Shown piece after piece: positions 16,661 to 25,800 of a stretch of DNA of 64,000 nt. Below the pieces are notes generated by a model, which was given only the letters and a program-made list of their open reading frames with translations, ran no database searches and had not been told where the DNA came from. The stretch lies in contig NZ_JAGTXB010000030.1 in the NCBI RefSeq assembly GCF_018224885.1, positions 1-64,000 of the forward strand. Reading direction: 5' to 3'. Numbering within the stretch: the first letter of the stretch is position 1; each line of letters begins with the position of its first letter. Source of the stretch: Chitinophaga hostae. GTDB lineage: Bacteria; Bacteroidota; Bacteroidia; Chitinophagales; Chitinophagaceae. A program made the translations under genes and the position numbers.

Positions 16661-17686
16661 ATGAGAAAGGTGGTTTCTTCGGGTCAACCAACAATAAAGG
16701 AAATTGCAAAAAGGCTGAATATCTCTGTATCCACGGTATCAAGGGCGTTACATGATCATCATAGTATAGGTTTAAGAACCAAAGCCAGGGTGAAAGAGCT
16801 GGCGGCTGAATTGAATTATGAACGCAACCAGACAGCTATCTATTTCCAGCAAGGTAAAACCTTTACCATCGGCATCCTGTTGCCGGAGCTGGCAGAAGCA
16901 TTTTTTGCCAGTGCCATCAGCGGTATCGAAGATACCGCCTACAGCAACAACTACACAGTGCTGCTGGGCCAGTCGCACGATGATGAAGCCCGGGAAAAGC
17001 AAATTATCCAAAGCATGAAACAGCACCGGGTAGATGGCTGCATTGTTTCTATCGGAAAAAATACCAGCAACTACGAACACTTTGAAATGCTGCAGCAGGC
17101 CCGCATACCGGTCGTGTTCTTCGATCGTATTCCCGATCTGCCTAATATGCACTCCGTTTCCTGTAACCTCGAATCCGGTACCGTGCAGGCGGTCGACTTC
17201 CTGCTAAAACAAGGCCATCGCGTAATAGGGATGATCAACGGTCCCGAAACCATGGTAGCCAGCAAGGAACGCGCCGCAGGCTATAGCAGGGCACTGCATA
17301 AACACCGCCTGAAATACGACCCTAAGCTGATCGTTAATGCCGATCTTACTACTGCAGGCACAGAAGAGGCGATGCAATACCTGCTGTCACTCAAAAGAAA
17401 AGTGACCGCCATCGTTACTTTCAACGACTATGTTGCCATGGACGCAGTACAATATGCACTAAAACAAAAATTGGAAATAAATAAGGATATAACTTTTGTA
17501 TCTTACGCCAATACGCCGGTAAGCGGATATACGGCGTTTCCTCCTGCTGCTTCTGTTGAGCAGTTCCCTTATGAGCAAGGGCAGGCGGCTACCAATATGC
17601 TGCTGGCTATCCTGAACGGAGAGCACGCATTGAACGATTATCAACGCACCATTATGGAGTCACAACTGGTGATTCATAACCGCTGA
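16661..17686 (+). CDS. LacI family transcriptional regulator
   Basis: A 341-residue repressor/activator. The N-terminal helix-turn-helix reads TIKEIAKRLNISVSTVSRAL (about residues 11-30) with the hinge region ending near residue 60. The rest is a periplasmic-binding-protein-like ligand domain (TFTIGILLPELAEAFFASAI, VDGCIVSIGK, GHRVIGMINGPE). ATG 16661 is chosen because the only start further upstream in frame is a TTG at 16649. The ligand is unknown, probably a sugar. A double LacI-type palindrome lies about 175 bases downstream, between this gene and the convergent phosphatase-superfamily gene. Confidence 0.9.
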   Translation: MRKVVSSGQPTIKEIAKRLNISVSTVSRALHDHHSIGLRTKARVKELAAELNYERNQTAIYFQQGKTFTIGILLPELAEAFFASAISGIEDTAYSNNYTVLLGQSHDDEAREKQIIQSMKQHRVDGCIVSIGKNTSNYEHFEMLQQARIPVVFFDRIPDLPNMHSVSCNLESGTVQAVDFLLKQGHRVIGMINGPETMVASKERAAGYSRALHKHRLKYDPKLIVNADLTTAGTEEAMQYLLSLKRKVTAIVTFNDYVAMDAVQYALKQKLEINKDITFVSYANTPVSGYTAFPPAASVEQFPYEQGQAATNMLLAILNGEHALNDYQRTIMESQLVIHNR

Positions 17687-17860
17687 GATACTGGCCTATC
17701 GATAACCTTGCCACAGTGAGCAACCGTGGCACAGGCTATTCGACATCATTGTTCGCTGTCTATAAAATTGTTCACTGTCTATACTTGCTGCTTTTCGAGC
17801 TTAATCTACTTTCTGATTAATTGCTACAACGATTCTACATGATTTTTTTAACATTCCGTA

Positions 17861-17899
17861 TACGCAAACGCTTGCGTTATCAGCGCAAGCGTTTGCGTA
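17861..17899. promoter_or_regulatory. Tandem LacI-type operator-like palindromes within a 16-bp-arm hairpin
   Basis: TACGCAAACGCTTGCG (17861-17876) and CGCAAGCGTTTGCGTA (17884-17899) are perfect reverse complements around TTATCAG. Each arm is itself a near-palindrome of LacI-family type: CGCAAACGCTTGCG (17863-17876) and CGCAAGCGTTTGCG (17884-17897). Their centres are 21 bp apart, two helical turns. No T-run follows on either strand, so a plain intrinsic terminator is not a good explanation, although the convergent genes make a terminator role possible. Confidence 0.55.
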
Positions 17900-17923
17900 A
17901 AGCCCATAAAATGCCATTATTGA

Positions 17924-19153
17924 CTATTTCTGCACCAGCCACCGGTTAACACTATTCAACGGCGCTTCCAACACAATCTTATAAAATCCCGAAGGCAGGT
18001 CTTTTACACTCACCGTTGCTTTTTCTTTCGACACCGGTACCTCGCCCAATAATTGGTAGTTATCCTTCCCTCCCGTTTTATAATTATTGGTAGTTGTAAC
18101 CCATATTTTTACTTTTCCTTTCTGATCGTACGACTTCCATCCCAGCTGCAATTCGTTATTGACTAAAACAGCGGTAGGCTGCGCCAGCGAAATAGCGCCG
18201 GTCAGCGGCACTCCGTCCAGTTCACGCGCATTTTCAACAGGAATAGTAATATTCATAAACCGTGCAATAGAAGGCAGGATATCTACGATGCCCGGCTGTG
18301 CAGTCTTAAAATAACTATTCAATCCCTTTGCATTGGTAACCATCCAGGTAGTCCGTTCCCGATCCGACTGCCCGCCATGACCATGACCTCCTTTGGCATC
18401 ACGACCATGATCTGTGGTAATATATATCTGCCAGTCCTCATTAAAGTGCTGACGGCGATATTCCATCGCCTCCCATATCTTACCCACCATATCATCCGTC
18501 ATACGCACTGCTGTATCCATTCTTGCGCCCGTACCATAACGATGTCCCATATCGTCGCTGTATTCTAGATACAACCAGGTCATATCCGGTGCGTCGCTTT
18601 TCACATACGCTGCAGCTTTGGCGGCTACCGTTTCATCTATCTGGTGAATATACCAGCTGTCTTTGTCATGCGGGAACTGCAGCGTATCATGCTCCAGGCC
18701 ATCTACCGCATGATCAATATGCAAACCGCCCGTTTGAGGCAATCCATCTCCCACCAGTTTAGTGCGGTTATCCAGCCAGGTGGAAAATATAGCAGTCCTG
18801 CCCAGCGGATAAGCCGTTTTATAAAAACGGAAAATACTCGGATAATAGTAATTCTGTGCAGCGATATCGTTATCCCATACGTTATGTTTATTTACCCAGG
18901 TACTGGTGAGCAAACTGTTATAGCCCACCGCTGAAATCGTAGGCGTTTGTGAGTACCCGTTTTTTTCGCCGCCAACATAAGCCCTGCAATACCCGCCTTC
19001 TTTAGCAATACGCTTCAGATGAGGTGTTGGCTGTGATTCAATTACGTCAGCCGGTATTCCATCCGCAATAATAAATAACACTTTGTGCTTTTTTTGCTGG
19101 GCTATCAGCGTGGAAAATGAGAAAAGCCCTATGGCCAGGAATAAATACTTCAT
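17924..19153 (-). CDS. Alkaline phosphatase superfamily protein (type I phosphodiesterase/nucleotide pyrophosphatase-like)
   Basis: A 409-residue secreted metal-dependent hydrolase. The signal peptide ends near LIAQQ (residues 1-19). Metal and nucleophile motifs follow: FIIADG (Asp about 31), SQTPTISAVGYNSLLTST with the candidate Thr nucleophile, YSDDMGHRYG and TTDHGRDAKGGHGHGG, supplying the remaining Asp and His ligands. A beta-rich C-terminal section (about 330-409) may be an accessory domain. The substrate could be a phosphodiester, a phosphonate or another phosphorylated compound. It converges with the LacI gene. Confidence 0.8.
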   Translation of the reverse strand: MKYLFLAIGLFSFSTLIAQQKKHKVLFIIADGIPADVIESQPTPHLKRIAKEGGYCRAYVGGEKNGYSQTPTISAVGYNSLLTSTWVNKHNVWDNDIAAQNYYYPSIFRFYKTAYPLGRTAIFSTWLDNRTKLVGDGLPQTGGLHIDHAVDGLEHDTLQFPHDKDSWYIHQIDETVAAKAAAYVKSDAPDMTWLYLEYSDDMGHRYGTGARMDTAVRMTDDMVGKIWEAMEYRRQHFNEDWQIYITTDHGRDAKGGHGHGGQSDRERTTWMVTNAKGLNSYFKTAQPGIVDILPSIARFMNITIPVENARELDGVPLTGAISLAQPTAVLVNNELQLGWKSYDQKGKVKIWVTTTNNYKTGGKDNYQLLGEVPVSKEKATVSVKDLPSGFYKIVLEAPLNSVNRWLVQK

Positions 19154-19172
19154 TGTTTACTTTTTTTTGAAA

Positions 19173-19398
19173 GAAAGCGGAGTTGAGCGCCTTCGGCGCT
19201 TGTCTTTGACCAGGATTAATGTGATTAAAATGATTGTACTGATTTTATTCCTTTTTTCGAAAGAAGCTTACTTTCCCTTTGAAAGTGTACAAAAATAGGA
19301 TACAAATACAGAACGGAAAAAGCTAAAATCATAATAATCATTTTAATCACATCAATCCTGGTCAAAGACAAGCGCCGAAGGCGCTCAACTCCGCTTTC
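19173..19398. repeat. Family A long inverted repeat, copy A2
   Basis: Arms of 63 bp at 19173-19235 and 19336-19398 pair with a single mismatch (ATTAAT versus ATCAAT) around a 100-bp centre. They share with A1 the GCGCCTTCGGCGCTTGTCTTTG segment (split here as GCGCCTTCGGCGC plus TTGTCTTTG) and CAGGATTAA. The right arm ends 2 bases from the stop codon of the S9 peptidase gene. Confidence 0.9.
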
Positions 19399-19400
19399 CG

Positions 19401-21578
19401 CTATTTCAGTTTCCCGTCAAAATAATCCGTAATCTTCTGCATCAGATGCACCCGGTCTTTTCCAAGTACATTGTGTAAATGGCCCGGATATACGAAATAG
19501 TCGGCCTGCACTTCATTATCTACACAAGCCCTGATAAAATTGATAGAATGCTGCCATACTACCACATCATCGTTGGTACCATGAATCAGCAGCAGGCTTC
19601 CCTGCAGGTTTTTTGTTTTTGTGAGAAGATTGGCATCGGCATAACCCTGCGGATTTTCCTGTGGTGTATCCATATACCGTTCCGTATACATGATTTCATA
19701 CATGCTCCAGTCTATCACCGGACCACCCGCTACACCTGCCTGGAATACTCCCGGATGGCGCAACATCAGGGAAGTGGTCATAAATCCACCAAAACTCCAG
19801 CCATGTACGCCCATCTTCTGCTGGTTAACATACGGTAATGATTTCAGATAGGCCACACCCTGCAGCTGATCATTCATTTCTACAGTGCCCAGCTGCCGGA
19901 AAGTAGCCTGTTCAAATGCCATCCCCCGGTTGTCGCTGCCACGACCATCCATTGAAAAAATAATATAACCATGTTGCGCCATGTATTCATACCAGAGGTT
20001 ACCGCTGTAAGGGTAGGTATTACGGATCAACTGTACATTAGGACCATTATACAGGTATACAATTACCGGGTAGGTTTTGGTAGCGTCAAAATTCACCGGT
20101 AAAACAAGCTTACCATACAATGGCGTGCCATCATCTGCTTTCAGCGTGACCTGCTTCACCTGTGGCCGTTGAAAATCTTTCAGCGGATCGGCAGCTGTAA
20201 CAATGGCCTGCTCCCATTTACCGGAAGTTGCTGCTACACGTGCTACATAAGGCGTGGTGGCCGAACTGTAGGTATCCAGCAAATATCCCGCATCACTGCT
20301 TAACTGTGCATCATGCCAGCCTGCAGCTTTGTCCAGCCGCACGCGCGGCAGTTGCTGTTGTTTCCTGGCATAGTTTACAACATAAATATGTTTTTCCATC
20401 GGACTTTCTTCGGAAGAAGTAAAAATCACTTCGTTCTTTTGTCCGTTAATGCCAGCAAGTTCATTTACCACCCAATTGCCGCCAGTGATTTGTTTTAATA
20501 ACTGTCCCTGGGTGTTATAAAGATATAAATGCCGGTAGCCGCTACGTTCGCTCATCCAGATAAACTGGTCAGTTTTACCTGGCACAAAATAAAGCGGATG
20601 TGTAGGATGTACATATTTGGCATCGGTTTCTTCAAAAAGTGTTTTCATCTTTTCACCGGTAGCAACGCTGTACTCATTCAGCGACAAATGATTTTGTTCG
20701 CGGTTGAGCAGTGCCACATAAACGGACTGCTGATCGGGCGCCCAGGTAACACAGGTCAGGTAATGATCTGCGGGACCTTCCGTTTTCAGGAAAATTGTTT
20801 TTTGGGTAGATGGCTGATAAACCCCCAGCGTCACTTCATGTGATTTCCCGCCGGCCATCGGATATTTGATATTATTTGCGTGTGCCGGGGTAACGGACCA
20901 GTCGATGATCGGATAATCATTTACCATGCGCTGATCCATACGGTAAAAAGCCAGCAGGTCGCCTTTCGGCGAAAAGAAGATGCCTTTGTCGATACCAAAT
21001 TCTTCGCGGTGCACGCTCTTGCCGTTCACGATATTTTCATCGCTATCGTTGGTAACTGCTGCTACCTGGCCTTCTGCTGTGCGGATAAAAAGATTATTTT
21101 TTTCGGTCCAGGCAATCTGGCCGCTTTGTGTATTTACCGTAATATTTTCTGCTGTGGCAGGCAGTTCGCACCAATGGCTGAATTGCATCCCGCCATTTTG
21201 CAATGAGCCCTTATATAATACGTTGCCGATACTGAACCAGGCGCTGCTGGCAGATATCCAGTGCAGGGGAGGCAAACCGCGTAAAGGTTTGGAAGAAAAT
21301 AATTGCTGGTTAAGGTCCGATACCCGCAACAGGGTATCGGCTTTGATGCTATTGTCGCCGGGGGTAAATTTCACCCATGCGAAGCTGCCATTAGCGGCTA
21401 CTACACTGCTGTAGGCTTTCTGATCCGGGATCCACTCAAATTGCCGCAATCTTTCGGGCGCCAGCTGCTGGCGAAGTCCATTGGTTGCTTCCGCCATGGT
21501 AAACTGGCGCTGCTGGGCCATTACAGCCTCTCCATTCATCATCCATCCTGTCAAAAGCAATAGGAAAGCTTTCTTCAT
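19401..21578 (-). CDS. S9 family prolyl peptidase (dipeptidyl peptidase IV-like)
   Basis: A 725-residue exported serine peptidase that would remove X-Pro or related dipeptides. After a signal peptide (about 1-22) comes a DPP-IV N-terminal beta-propeller (about 80-470) and a C-terminal alpha/beta-hydrolase domain. The catalytic triad can be placed as Ser595 in GWSFGG, Asp670 in GTNDD and His711 in DRVHLMQ. The length is normal for bacterial DPP-IV. Adjacent genes show no operon partner, and long palindromes A2 and A3 flank it on both sides. Confidence 0.9.
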   Translation of the reverse strand: MKKAFLLLLTGWMMNGEAVMAQQRQFTMAEATNGLRQQLAPERLRQFEWIPDQKAYSSVVAANGSFAWVKFTPGDNSIKADTLLRVSDLNQQLFSSKPLRGLPPLHWISASSAWFSIGNVLYKGSLQNGGMQFSHWCELPATAENITVNTQSGQIAWTEKNNLFIRTAEGQVAAVTNDSDENIVNGKSVHREEFGIDKGIFFSPKGDLLAFYRMDQRMVNDYPIIDWSVTPAHANNIKYPMAGGKSHEVTLGVYQPSTQKTIFLKTEGPADHYLTCVTWAPDQQSVYVALLNREQNHLSLNEYSVATGEKMKTLFEETDAKYVHPTHPLYFVPGKTDQFIWMSERSGYRHLYLYNTQGQLLKQITGGNWVVNELAGINGQKNEVIFTSSEESPMEKHIYVVNYARKQQQLPRVRLDKAAGWHDAQLSSDAGYLLDTYSSATTPYVARVAATSGKWEQAIVTAADPLKDFQRPQVKQVTLKADDGTPLYGKLVLPVNFDATKTYPVIVYLYNGPNVQLIRNTYPYSGNLWYEYMAQHGYIIFSMDGRGSDNRGMAFEQATFRQLGTVEMNDQLQGVAYLKSLPYVNQQKMGVHGWSFGGFMTTSLMLRHPGVFQAGVAGGPVIDWSMYEIMYTERYMDTPQENPQGYADANLLTKTKNLQGSLLLIHGTNDDVVVWQHSINFIRACVDNEVQADYFVYPGHLHNVLGKDRVHLMQKITDYFDGKLK

Positions 21579-21623
21579 CTCTCTTTTTTGGGCGTGAATT
21601 TAAGGAAAGCAAACCAGCTTTCG

Positions 21624-21835
21624 GCAAAATGCAGCGGAGGTTGTCTTGCCCAGGATTAGACTGATTTTGATGATTAATAGGATTTTTTTCTTTGATGATT
21701 TAAAAAAGATTAGCGAAGACAGAAGCAAATATCTGCTTTTATCTTCGCCAATCTTTTTAAATCCTGTAAAATATAATCCTATTAATCATCAAAATCAGCC
21801 TAATCCTGGGCAAGACAACCTCCGCTGCATTTTGC
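21624..21835. repeat. Family A long inverted repeat, copy A3, with nested inner stem
   Basis: Arms of 60 bp at 21624-21683 and 21776-21835 match with one exception. They carry TTGTCTTGCCCAGGATTA and TGATTTTGATGATTAATAGG. The centre is itself partly palindromic: AAAAAGATTAGCGAAGA pairs with TCTTCGCCAATCTTTTT apart from one mismatch, so nearly the whole 212 bp could form one extended hairpin. It begins 6 bases beyond the stop codon of the HEAT-repeat gene on the minus strand. Confidence 0.9.
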
Positions 21836-21841
21836 TAAAAG

Positions 21842-22798
21842 CTAATGGTTAACAGCTGGCGTGAGATGTCTCCTCACCCATTCCTTTTCTTCCGGCAGCA
21901 GGTAATCAGCTCTTTTTTCTGTAATCCAGGAAAAGGTTTTCCTGATATCTGATTTAACGGTCCGGAACCTGAAAAGAAATTCCATACCCAGCATCAGGTC
22001 TGTAAAGCCATTTTTCACCGTTTCGATGGTCATCCTGGCATTACTGCGTCTTTTGGATAATAGCTCGGTAATACGGGTGGTAACGGCCTGGATGGCATTC
22101 TCATCTGCATACTTATAGATGGCTTCCATGGCTTCAAACTTCAGTTGTCCGCGGAGCAGGTAGCGCATGTAAAACATGGCTTCCTTCTCTTTTTCAATAT
22201 CTGCCATGGCTGCAAAAGCAAGACTTTTAACGTCCTGCCGGTGATACTCCAGGAGCCTGCGTAAAGCGGGCACACTCTTTTGGGTACCTACTTTATGCAG
22301 CAACAAGGTGATGTAATAGATGTCGTATTCGTTATTGGTACGTTTCAACAGGGAGAGTGCCCAGTCTTCCACCGCTGGGTTGCTGGTGCCCTTGAGCGCC
22401 AGTAAAGCGGAACGGCGTATATTATTATTAACAGATAAGGTATTGTTATACAACGGCTCCAGGTTAATATATCCCGGGATGGTCAGTCCCCGTTCCAGGT
22501 CCTGTTGGATGGCGGTGATCATATCAGCATCCTGTTCCATCCTCAGGCGGTCGAGCAGGAAACGGATCACATCCGGATCATTCGTATTTCTGGAAAGTTG
22601 GGTGATAATAAAGATGGCAGCGCGGCGCTTGTCTTTGTCCGGCTCCTGGTCAATATACTGATACAGCAGGGGAATATATGCGTGATTAGCTAGTTGTTCC
22701 GCTTCGCGAAGTGCCTGCCAGCTTGTGGTCTGGCCGTTGTGCAATTGATCCGAGCGGTCGCATATCCGGGCTACGAGGTTAGTAAGATATTCAATCAT
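21842..22798 (-). CDS. HEAT-repeat-like protein
   Basis: A 318-residue all-helical cytoplasmic protein with repeated helix pairs resembling HEAT/PBS-lyase repeats, for example DKRRAAIFIITQLSRNTNDP, NNIRRSALLALKGTSNPAV and HRQDVKSLAFAAMADIEKE. Such solenoids usually serve as protein-binding scaffolds. No signal peptide, catalytic motif or functional neighbour was found. It is divergent from the dihydroorotase-like gene by 148 bases. Confidence 0.7.
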   Translation of the reverse strand: MIEYLTNLVARICDRSDQLHNGQTTSWQALREAEQLANHAYIPLLYQYIDQEPDKDKRRAAIFIITQLSRNTNDPDVIRFLLDRLRMEQDADMITAIQQDLERGLTIPGYINLEPLYNNTLSVNNNIRRSALLALKGTSNPAVEDWALSLLKRTNNEYDIYYITLLLHKVGTQKSVPALRRLLEYHRQDVKSLAFAAMADIEKEKEAMFYMRYLLRGQLKFEAMEAIYKYADENAIQAVTTRITELLSKRRSNARMTIETVKNGFTDLMLGMEFLFRFRTVKSDIRKTFSWITEKRADYLLPEEKEWVRRHLTPAVNH

Positions 22799-22903
22799 CA
22801 GTAGTTATTTTGATCTGCTACCCCTGCATTTTCAATTATCATACCAACCTGAACGGCCATGCTAAAAGTAAGGTTCCGGCTTCATCAATTAACAGTTTTA
22901 TGT

Positions 22904-22911
22904 TACATTTG
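22904..22911 (+). promoter_or_regulatory. -7 element upstream of the dihydroorotase-like gene
   Basis: TACATTTG matches TAnnTTTG, 35 bases before the ATG at 22947. A clear -33 element was not seen. It would drive the plus-strand run beginning with the dihydroorotase homologue. Confidence 0.45.
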
Positions 22912-22946
22912 CCCCTGTATTTTCGGACAGGTATAGAACGTAAAGC

Positions 22947-24212
22947 ATGCACATATTACTCAAGAACGTAAAGATTATAGCGCCTTCCTCCCCCTTGCAC
23001 GGGCAGCAAAAAGACATTTCCATTCAGAACGGTATCATTCAGCAGGTGGCTGATCACCTGGAAGATGCCCGCGCAACGGTCATTTCAGGTAACAACCTGC
23101 ATGTATCTGCCGGATGGATGGATGTGTTTGCACATTTCTGCGACCCGGGCCAGGAACATAAAGAGGACCTGCAAAGCGGCATCAGGGCTGCAGCTACCGG
23201 TGGTTATACCACGGTGATGATAGTCCCTAACACCCAGCCCGCCCTGCACACCAAACCGCAAATCGAATACGTACTGAGCAAATCACGTCATTCGGCAGCC
23301 ACTATTCTGCCAATTGGCGCAGCCACCAAAAACCTGGAAGGTGCAGGTCTCGCTGAAATGTATGAAATGCAGCAGGCAGGAGCCGTAGCTTTTTCTGATG
23401 GTATTAAGCCTTTACAGTCGCCCGGCCTCATGCTCAAAGCCCTCCAGTACATCAAAGCCTTCGACGGCACCCTGATACAGCTGCCCGACGATCAGAGCAT
23501 TTCCTCGCATGGACTCATGAACGAAGGCCTCTACTCCACCCAGCTGGGCATGCCTGGCAAACCAGCCCTGGCAGAAGAGCTGATCATACAACGTGACATT
23601 GAACTTGCCAAATACACGGACTCCCGTATTCACTTCACCGGCATCAGCACTCGCAAATCAGTAGAACTGATTGCAGCAGCCAAAGCCGATGGGATAAAAG
23701 TTACCTGCTCGGTAACGCCTTACCACCTGTCGCTCACAGATGCGCACCTGGTGAACTACGACACGCACCTGAAAGTAAATCCGCCGCTGCGCACCGCTGA
23801 CGACGTGAAAGCATTACAGGATGCGGTATTACACGGTACCATCGACTGTATCGCCACCCATCACCTGCCGCAGGACTGGGATGCCAAACAGGTAGAATTT
23901 GAATATGCCAGGAATGGTATGATAGGACTGGAAAGCACTTTTGGCGTTATCAGGCAATACCTTCCGCAACTGCCCCTGGAACAGCTGATTAATATGCTCA
24001 CCACACACCCGCGGAAAATATTCGGACTGGCCCAACCTGTGCTGCAGGAAGGCGCTGCGGCCAATCTTACTGTTTTTGACCCGGAAGCCAGCTGGCAGTT
24101 TACTTCCGCTCACATCGCTTCCCGGTCCAAAAATTCAGCGTATATTGGCGAACAGCTGAAGGGTAAAGTACATGCCACTGTGAACGGACCCGTTTTTCAT
24201 ATTAATAATTAA
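22947..24212 (+). CDS. Dihydroorotase-like amidohydrolase with degenerate active site
   Basis: A 421-residue member of the cyclic amidohydrolase family, aligned by eye with PyrC of the multifunctional type. The fold markers are present (DPGQEHKEDL, GYTTVMIVPNTQP, VNPPLRT, GLES). The catalytic positions are not: the DxHxHxR signature reads DVFAHFC, the later His motifs read FTGIST (for AHIST) and TPYHL (for TPHHL), and the catalytic DHAPH reads HHLPQ. Most metal ligands and the general-base Asp are therefore absent. Like PyrC' of pseudomonads it may be a structural partner of aspartate carbamoyltransferase, or it may have a different role. Automatic annotation would probably call it dihydroorotase. 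DUF4199 and glycosyltransferase genes follow with gaps of 6-31 bases. Confidence 0.8.
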   Translation: MHILLKNVKIIAPSSPLHGQQKDISIQNGIIQQVADHLEDARATVISGNNLHVSAGWMDVFAHFCDPGQEHKEDLQSGIRAAATGGYTTVMIVPNTQPALHTKPQIEYVLSKSRHSAATILPIGAATKNLEGAGLAEMYEMQQAGAVAFSDGIKPLQSPGLMLKALQYIKAFDGTLIQLPDDQSISSHGLMNEGLYSTQLGMPGKPALAEELIIQRDIELAKYTDSRIHFTGISTRKSVELIAAAKADGIKVTCSVTPYHLSLTDAHLVNYDTHLKVNPPLRTADDVKALQDAVLHGTIDCIATHHLPQDWDAKQVEFEYARNGMIGLESTFGVIRQYLPQLPLEQLINMLTTHPRKIFGLAQPVLQEGAAANLTVFDPEASWQFTSAHIASRSKNSAYIGEQLKGKVHATVNGPVFHINN

Positions 24213-24218
24213 CCTATT

Positions 24219-24755
24219 ATGCAGCAAAGTTCTAACCCCGGTATTAAATGGGGTATAGTAGGCGGTATTATATTAGTATTTTTAAATGTACTGACATATA
24301 TAGCCGGCCCTTCCGTATTGTTTTCCTGGTGGAATAGCGTTATACAGCTGGCTGTATTTATCGTAATAGCGATACTGGCAGGAAAGGAGAAAAAGAAACA
24401 GCTGGGCGGATATATTAGCTTTAAACAGGCACTACAACCGGTATTTACCGCGTTTATTATTGGAACTGCCATTATCACTGTTTACCAGTTCGTGCTGTAT
24501 AAATATATAGATCCAACCCTGGTGGATGCCTTAAAGCAAAACCTGCTGGAATCTACCGAGAAATGGATGCATAAGTTTAAAGCGCCACAGGAAGAAATTG
24601 ATAAGCAGCTGGATGAACTGGCCAAAACAGATTTTAACGTTGGTTTTGCAAAGTCATTCATGGATTTCCTGAAAGGCATTATTTTCTATTTTGCAGTAGC
24701 AGCGATTATTTCGCTGATTATACGTAAAAAACCGGCCGAAGGGCAGCATATATAA
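24219..24755 (+). CDS. DUF4199 family membrane protein
   Basis: A 178-residue integral membrane protein with four hydrophobic spans (about residues 10-30, 37-55, 70-92 and 145-168) and a charged loop between the third and fourth. The pattern fits DUF4199, a Bacteroidota family often found directly before a family 2 glycosyltransferase, as here (15-base gap). The function is unknown. Confidence 0.8.
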   Translation: MQQSSNPGIKWGIVGGIILVFLNVLTYIAGPSVLFSWWNSVIQLAVFIVIAILAGKEKKKQLGGYISFKQALQPVFTAFIIGTAIITVYQFVLYKYIDPTLVDALKQNLLESTEKWMHKFKAPQEEIDKQLDELAKTDFNVGFAKSFMDFLKGIIFYFAVAAIISLIIRKKPAEGQHI

Positions 24756-24770
24756 TACTATTCTATTAAG

Positions 24771-25769
24771 ATGAACATATCCGTAATCGTTCCTTTAAAA
24801 AACGAAGAAGAATCGTTACCTGAACTCGCCGCATGGATCGAAAGGGTGATGGACGCCCATCATTTTACCTACGAGGTATGGATGATAGACGATGGCAGCA
24901 CCGACGACTCCTGGGGCGTAATACAGCAACTGGCTGCGCAGAATCCTCATATCAAGGGTATTAAGTTCCAGCGCAACTATGGTAAATCTGCGGCCCTCAA
25001 CGAAGGCTTCAATGCTGCACAGGGCGATGTGGTGATAACAATGGATGCCGACCTGCAGGACAGCCCGGATGAAATCCCTGAACTGTACCGCATGATTATG
25101 GAAGATGGTTATGACCTGGTGAGTGGCTGGAAAAAGAAACGTTACGATAATGCCTTCACCAAAAATCTTCCCTCTAAGCTATACAACTTTACCACCACCC
25201 GCATGAGTGGTGTAAAGCTGCATGATATGAACTGCGGTCTGAAATCCTATCGCAAAAAAGTAATAAAATCTATAGAGGTATACGGTGAAATGCATCGCTA
25301 TATTCCTGTGATCGCCAAATGGAACGGGTTCCGCAAAATCGGTGAAAAAGTGGTGGAACACCGCGCCCGCAAATACGGCGTCACCAAATTCGGGCTGGAA
25401 CGTTTTATCAACGGGTTCCTGGATCTGGCTACCATCATGTTTATCGGCAAGTTTGGTAAACGCCCTATGCACCTGTTTGGCGCACTGGGTTCCCTCTCGT
25501 TCTTTATAGGTTTTGTGATTGCACTGTACATGGCCATTGCAAAAATATTTTTTGATAAGGTGAACATGACCGACAGACCGTTGTTTTATCTCGGCCTGCT
25601 GTGCATGATCATTGGTTCCCAGCTATTCCTGACCGGCTTTATCGGCGAGCTGGTAACACGCAATGCTACCGAACGTAATTCCTATCTCGTGGAAGAACGT
25701 ATGGATCACTCCTCTCCTGTTACGGATGACGATTTACAACTGGCGAATCTTCCCGATCGCCGGCTTTAA
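24771..25769 (+). CDS. Family 2 glycosyltransferase, dolichol/polyprenyl-phosphate type
   Basis: A 332-residue membrane-associated enzyme transferring a sugar from a nucleotide donor, probably to a polyprenyl phosphate. N-terminal GT-A motifs are ISVIVPLKNEEESLPEL, MIDDGSTDDS and the metal-binding MDADLQDSPDEI. KYGVTKFG follows, and two C-terminal membrane spans lie at about 230-252 and 265-290. This is the GtrB/ArnC-like layout. It lies within the run DUF4199-GT2-GT4-heptose genes and may prime or modify a surface glycan. Confidence 0.9.
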   Translation: MNISVIVPLKNEEESLPELAAWIERVMDAHHFTYEVWMIDDGSTDDSWGVIQQLAAQNPHIKGIKFQRNYGKSAALNEGFNAAQGDVVITMDADLQDSPDEIPELYRMIMEDGYDLVSGWKKKRYDNAFTKNLPSKLYNFTTTRMSGVKLHDMNCGLKSYRKKVIKSIEVYGEMHRYIPVIAKWNGFRKIGEKVVEHRARKYGVTKFGLERFINGFLDLATIMFIGKFGKRPMHLFGALGSLSFFIGFVIALYMAIAKIFFDKVNMTDRPLFYLGLLCMIIGSQLFLTGFIGELVTRNATERNSYLVEERMDHSSPVTDDDLQLANLPDRRL

Positions 25770-25800
25770 TCCTGTAATTCACTATTCGTAATTTGTAACT

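Noticed and set aside
17861..17899. Hairpin taken simply as an intrinsic terminator
   Set aside because: No T-run follows on either strand and each arm is itself an operator-like palindrome; a terminator role remains possible but does not explain the sequence.
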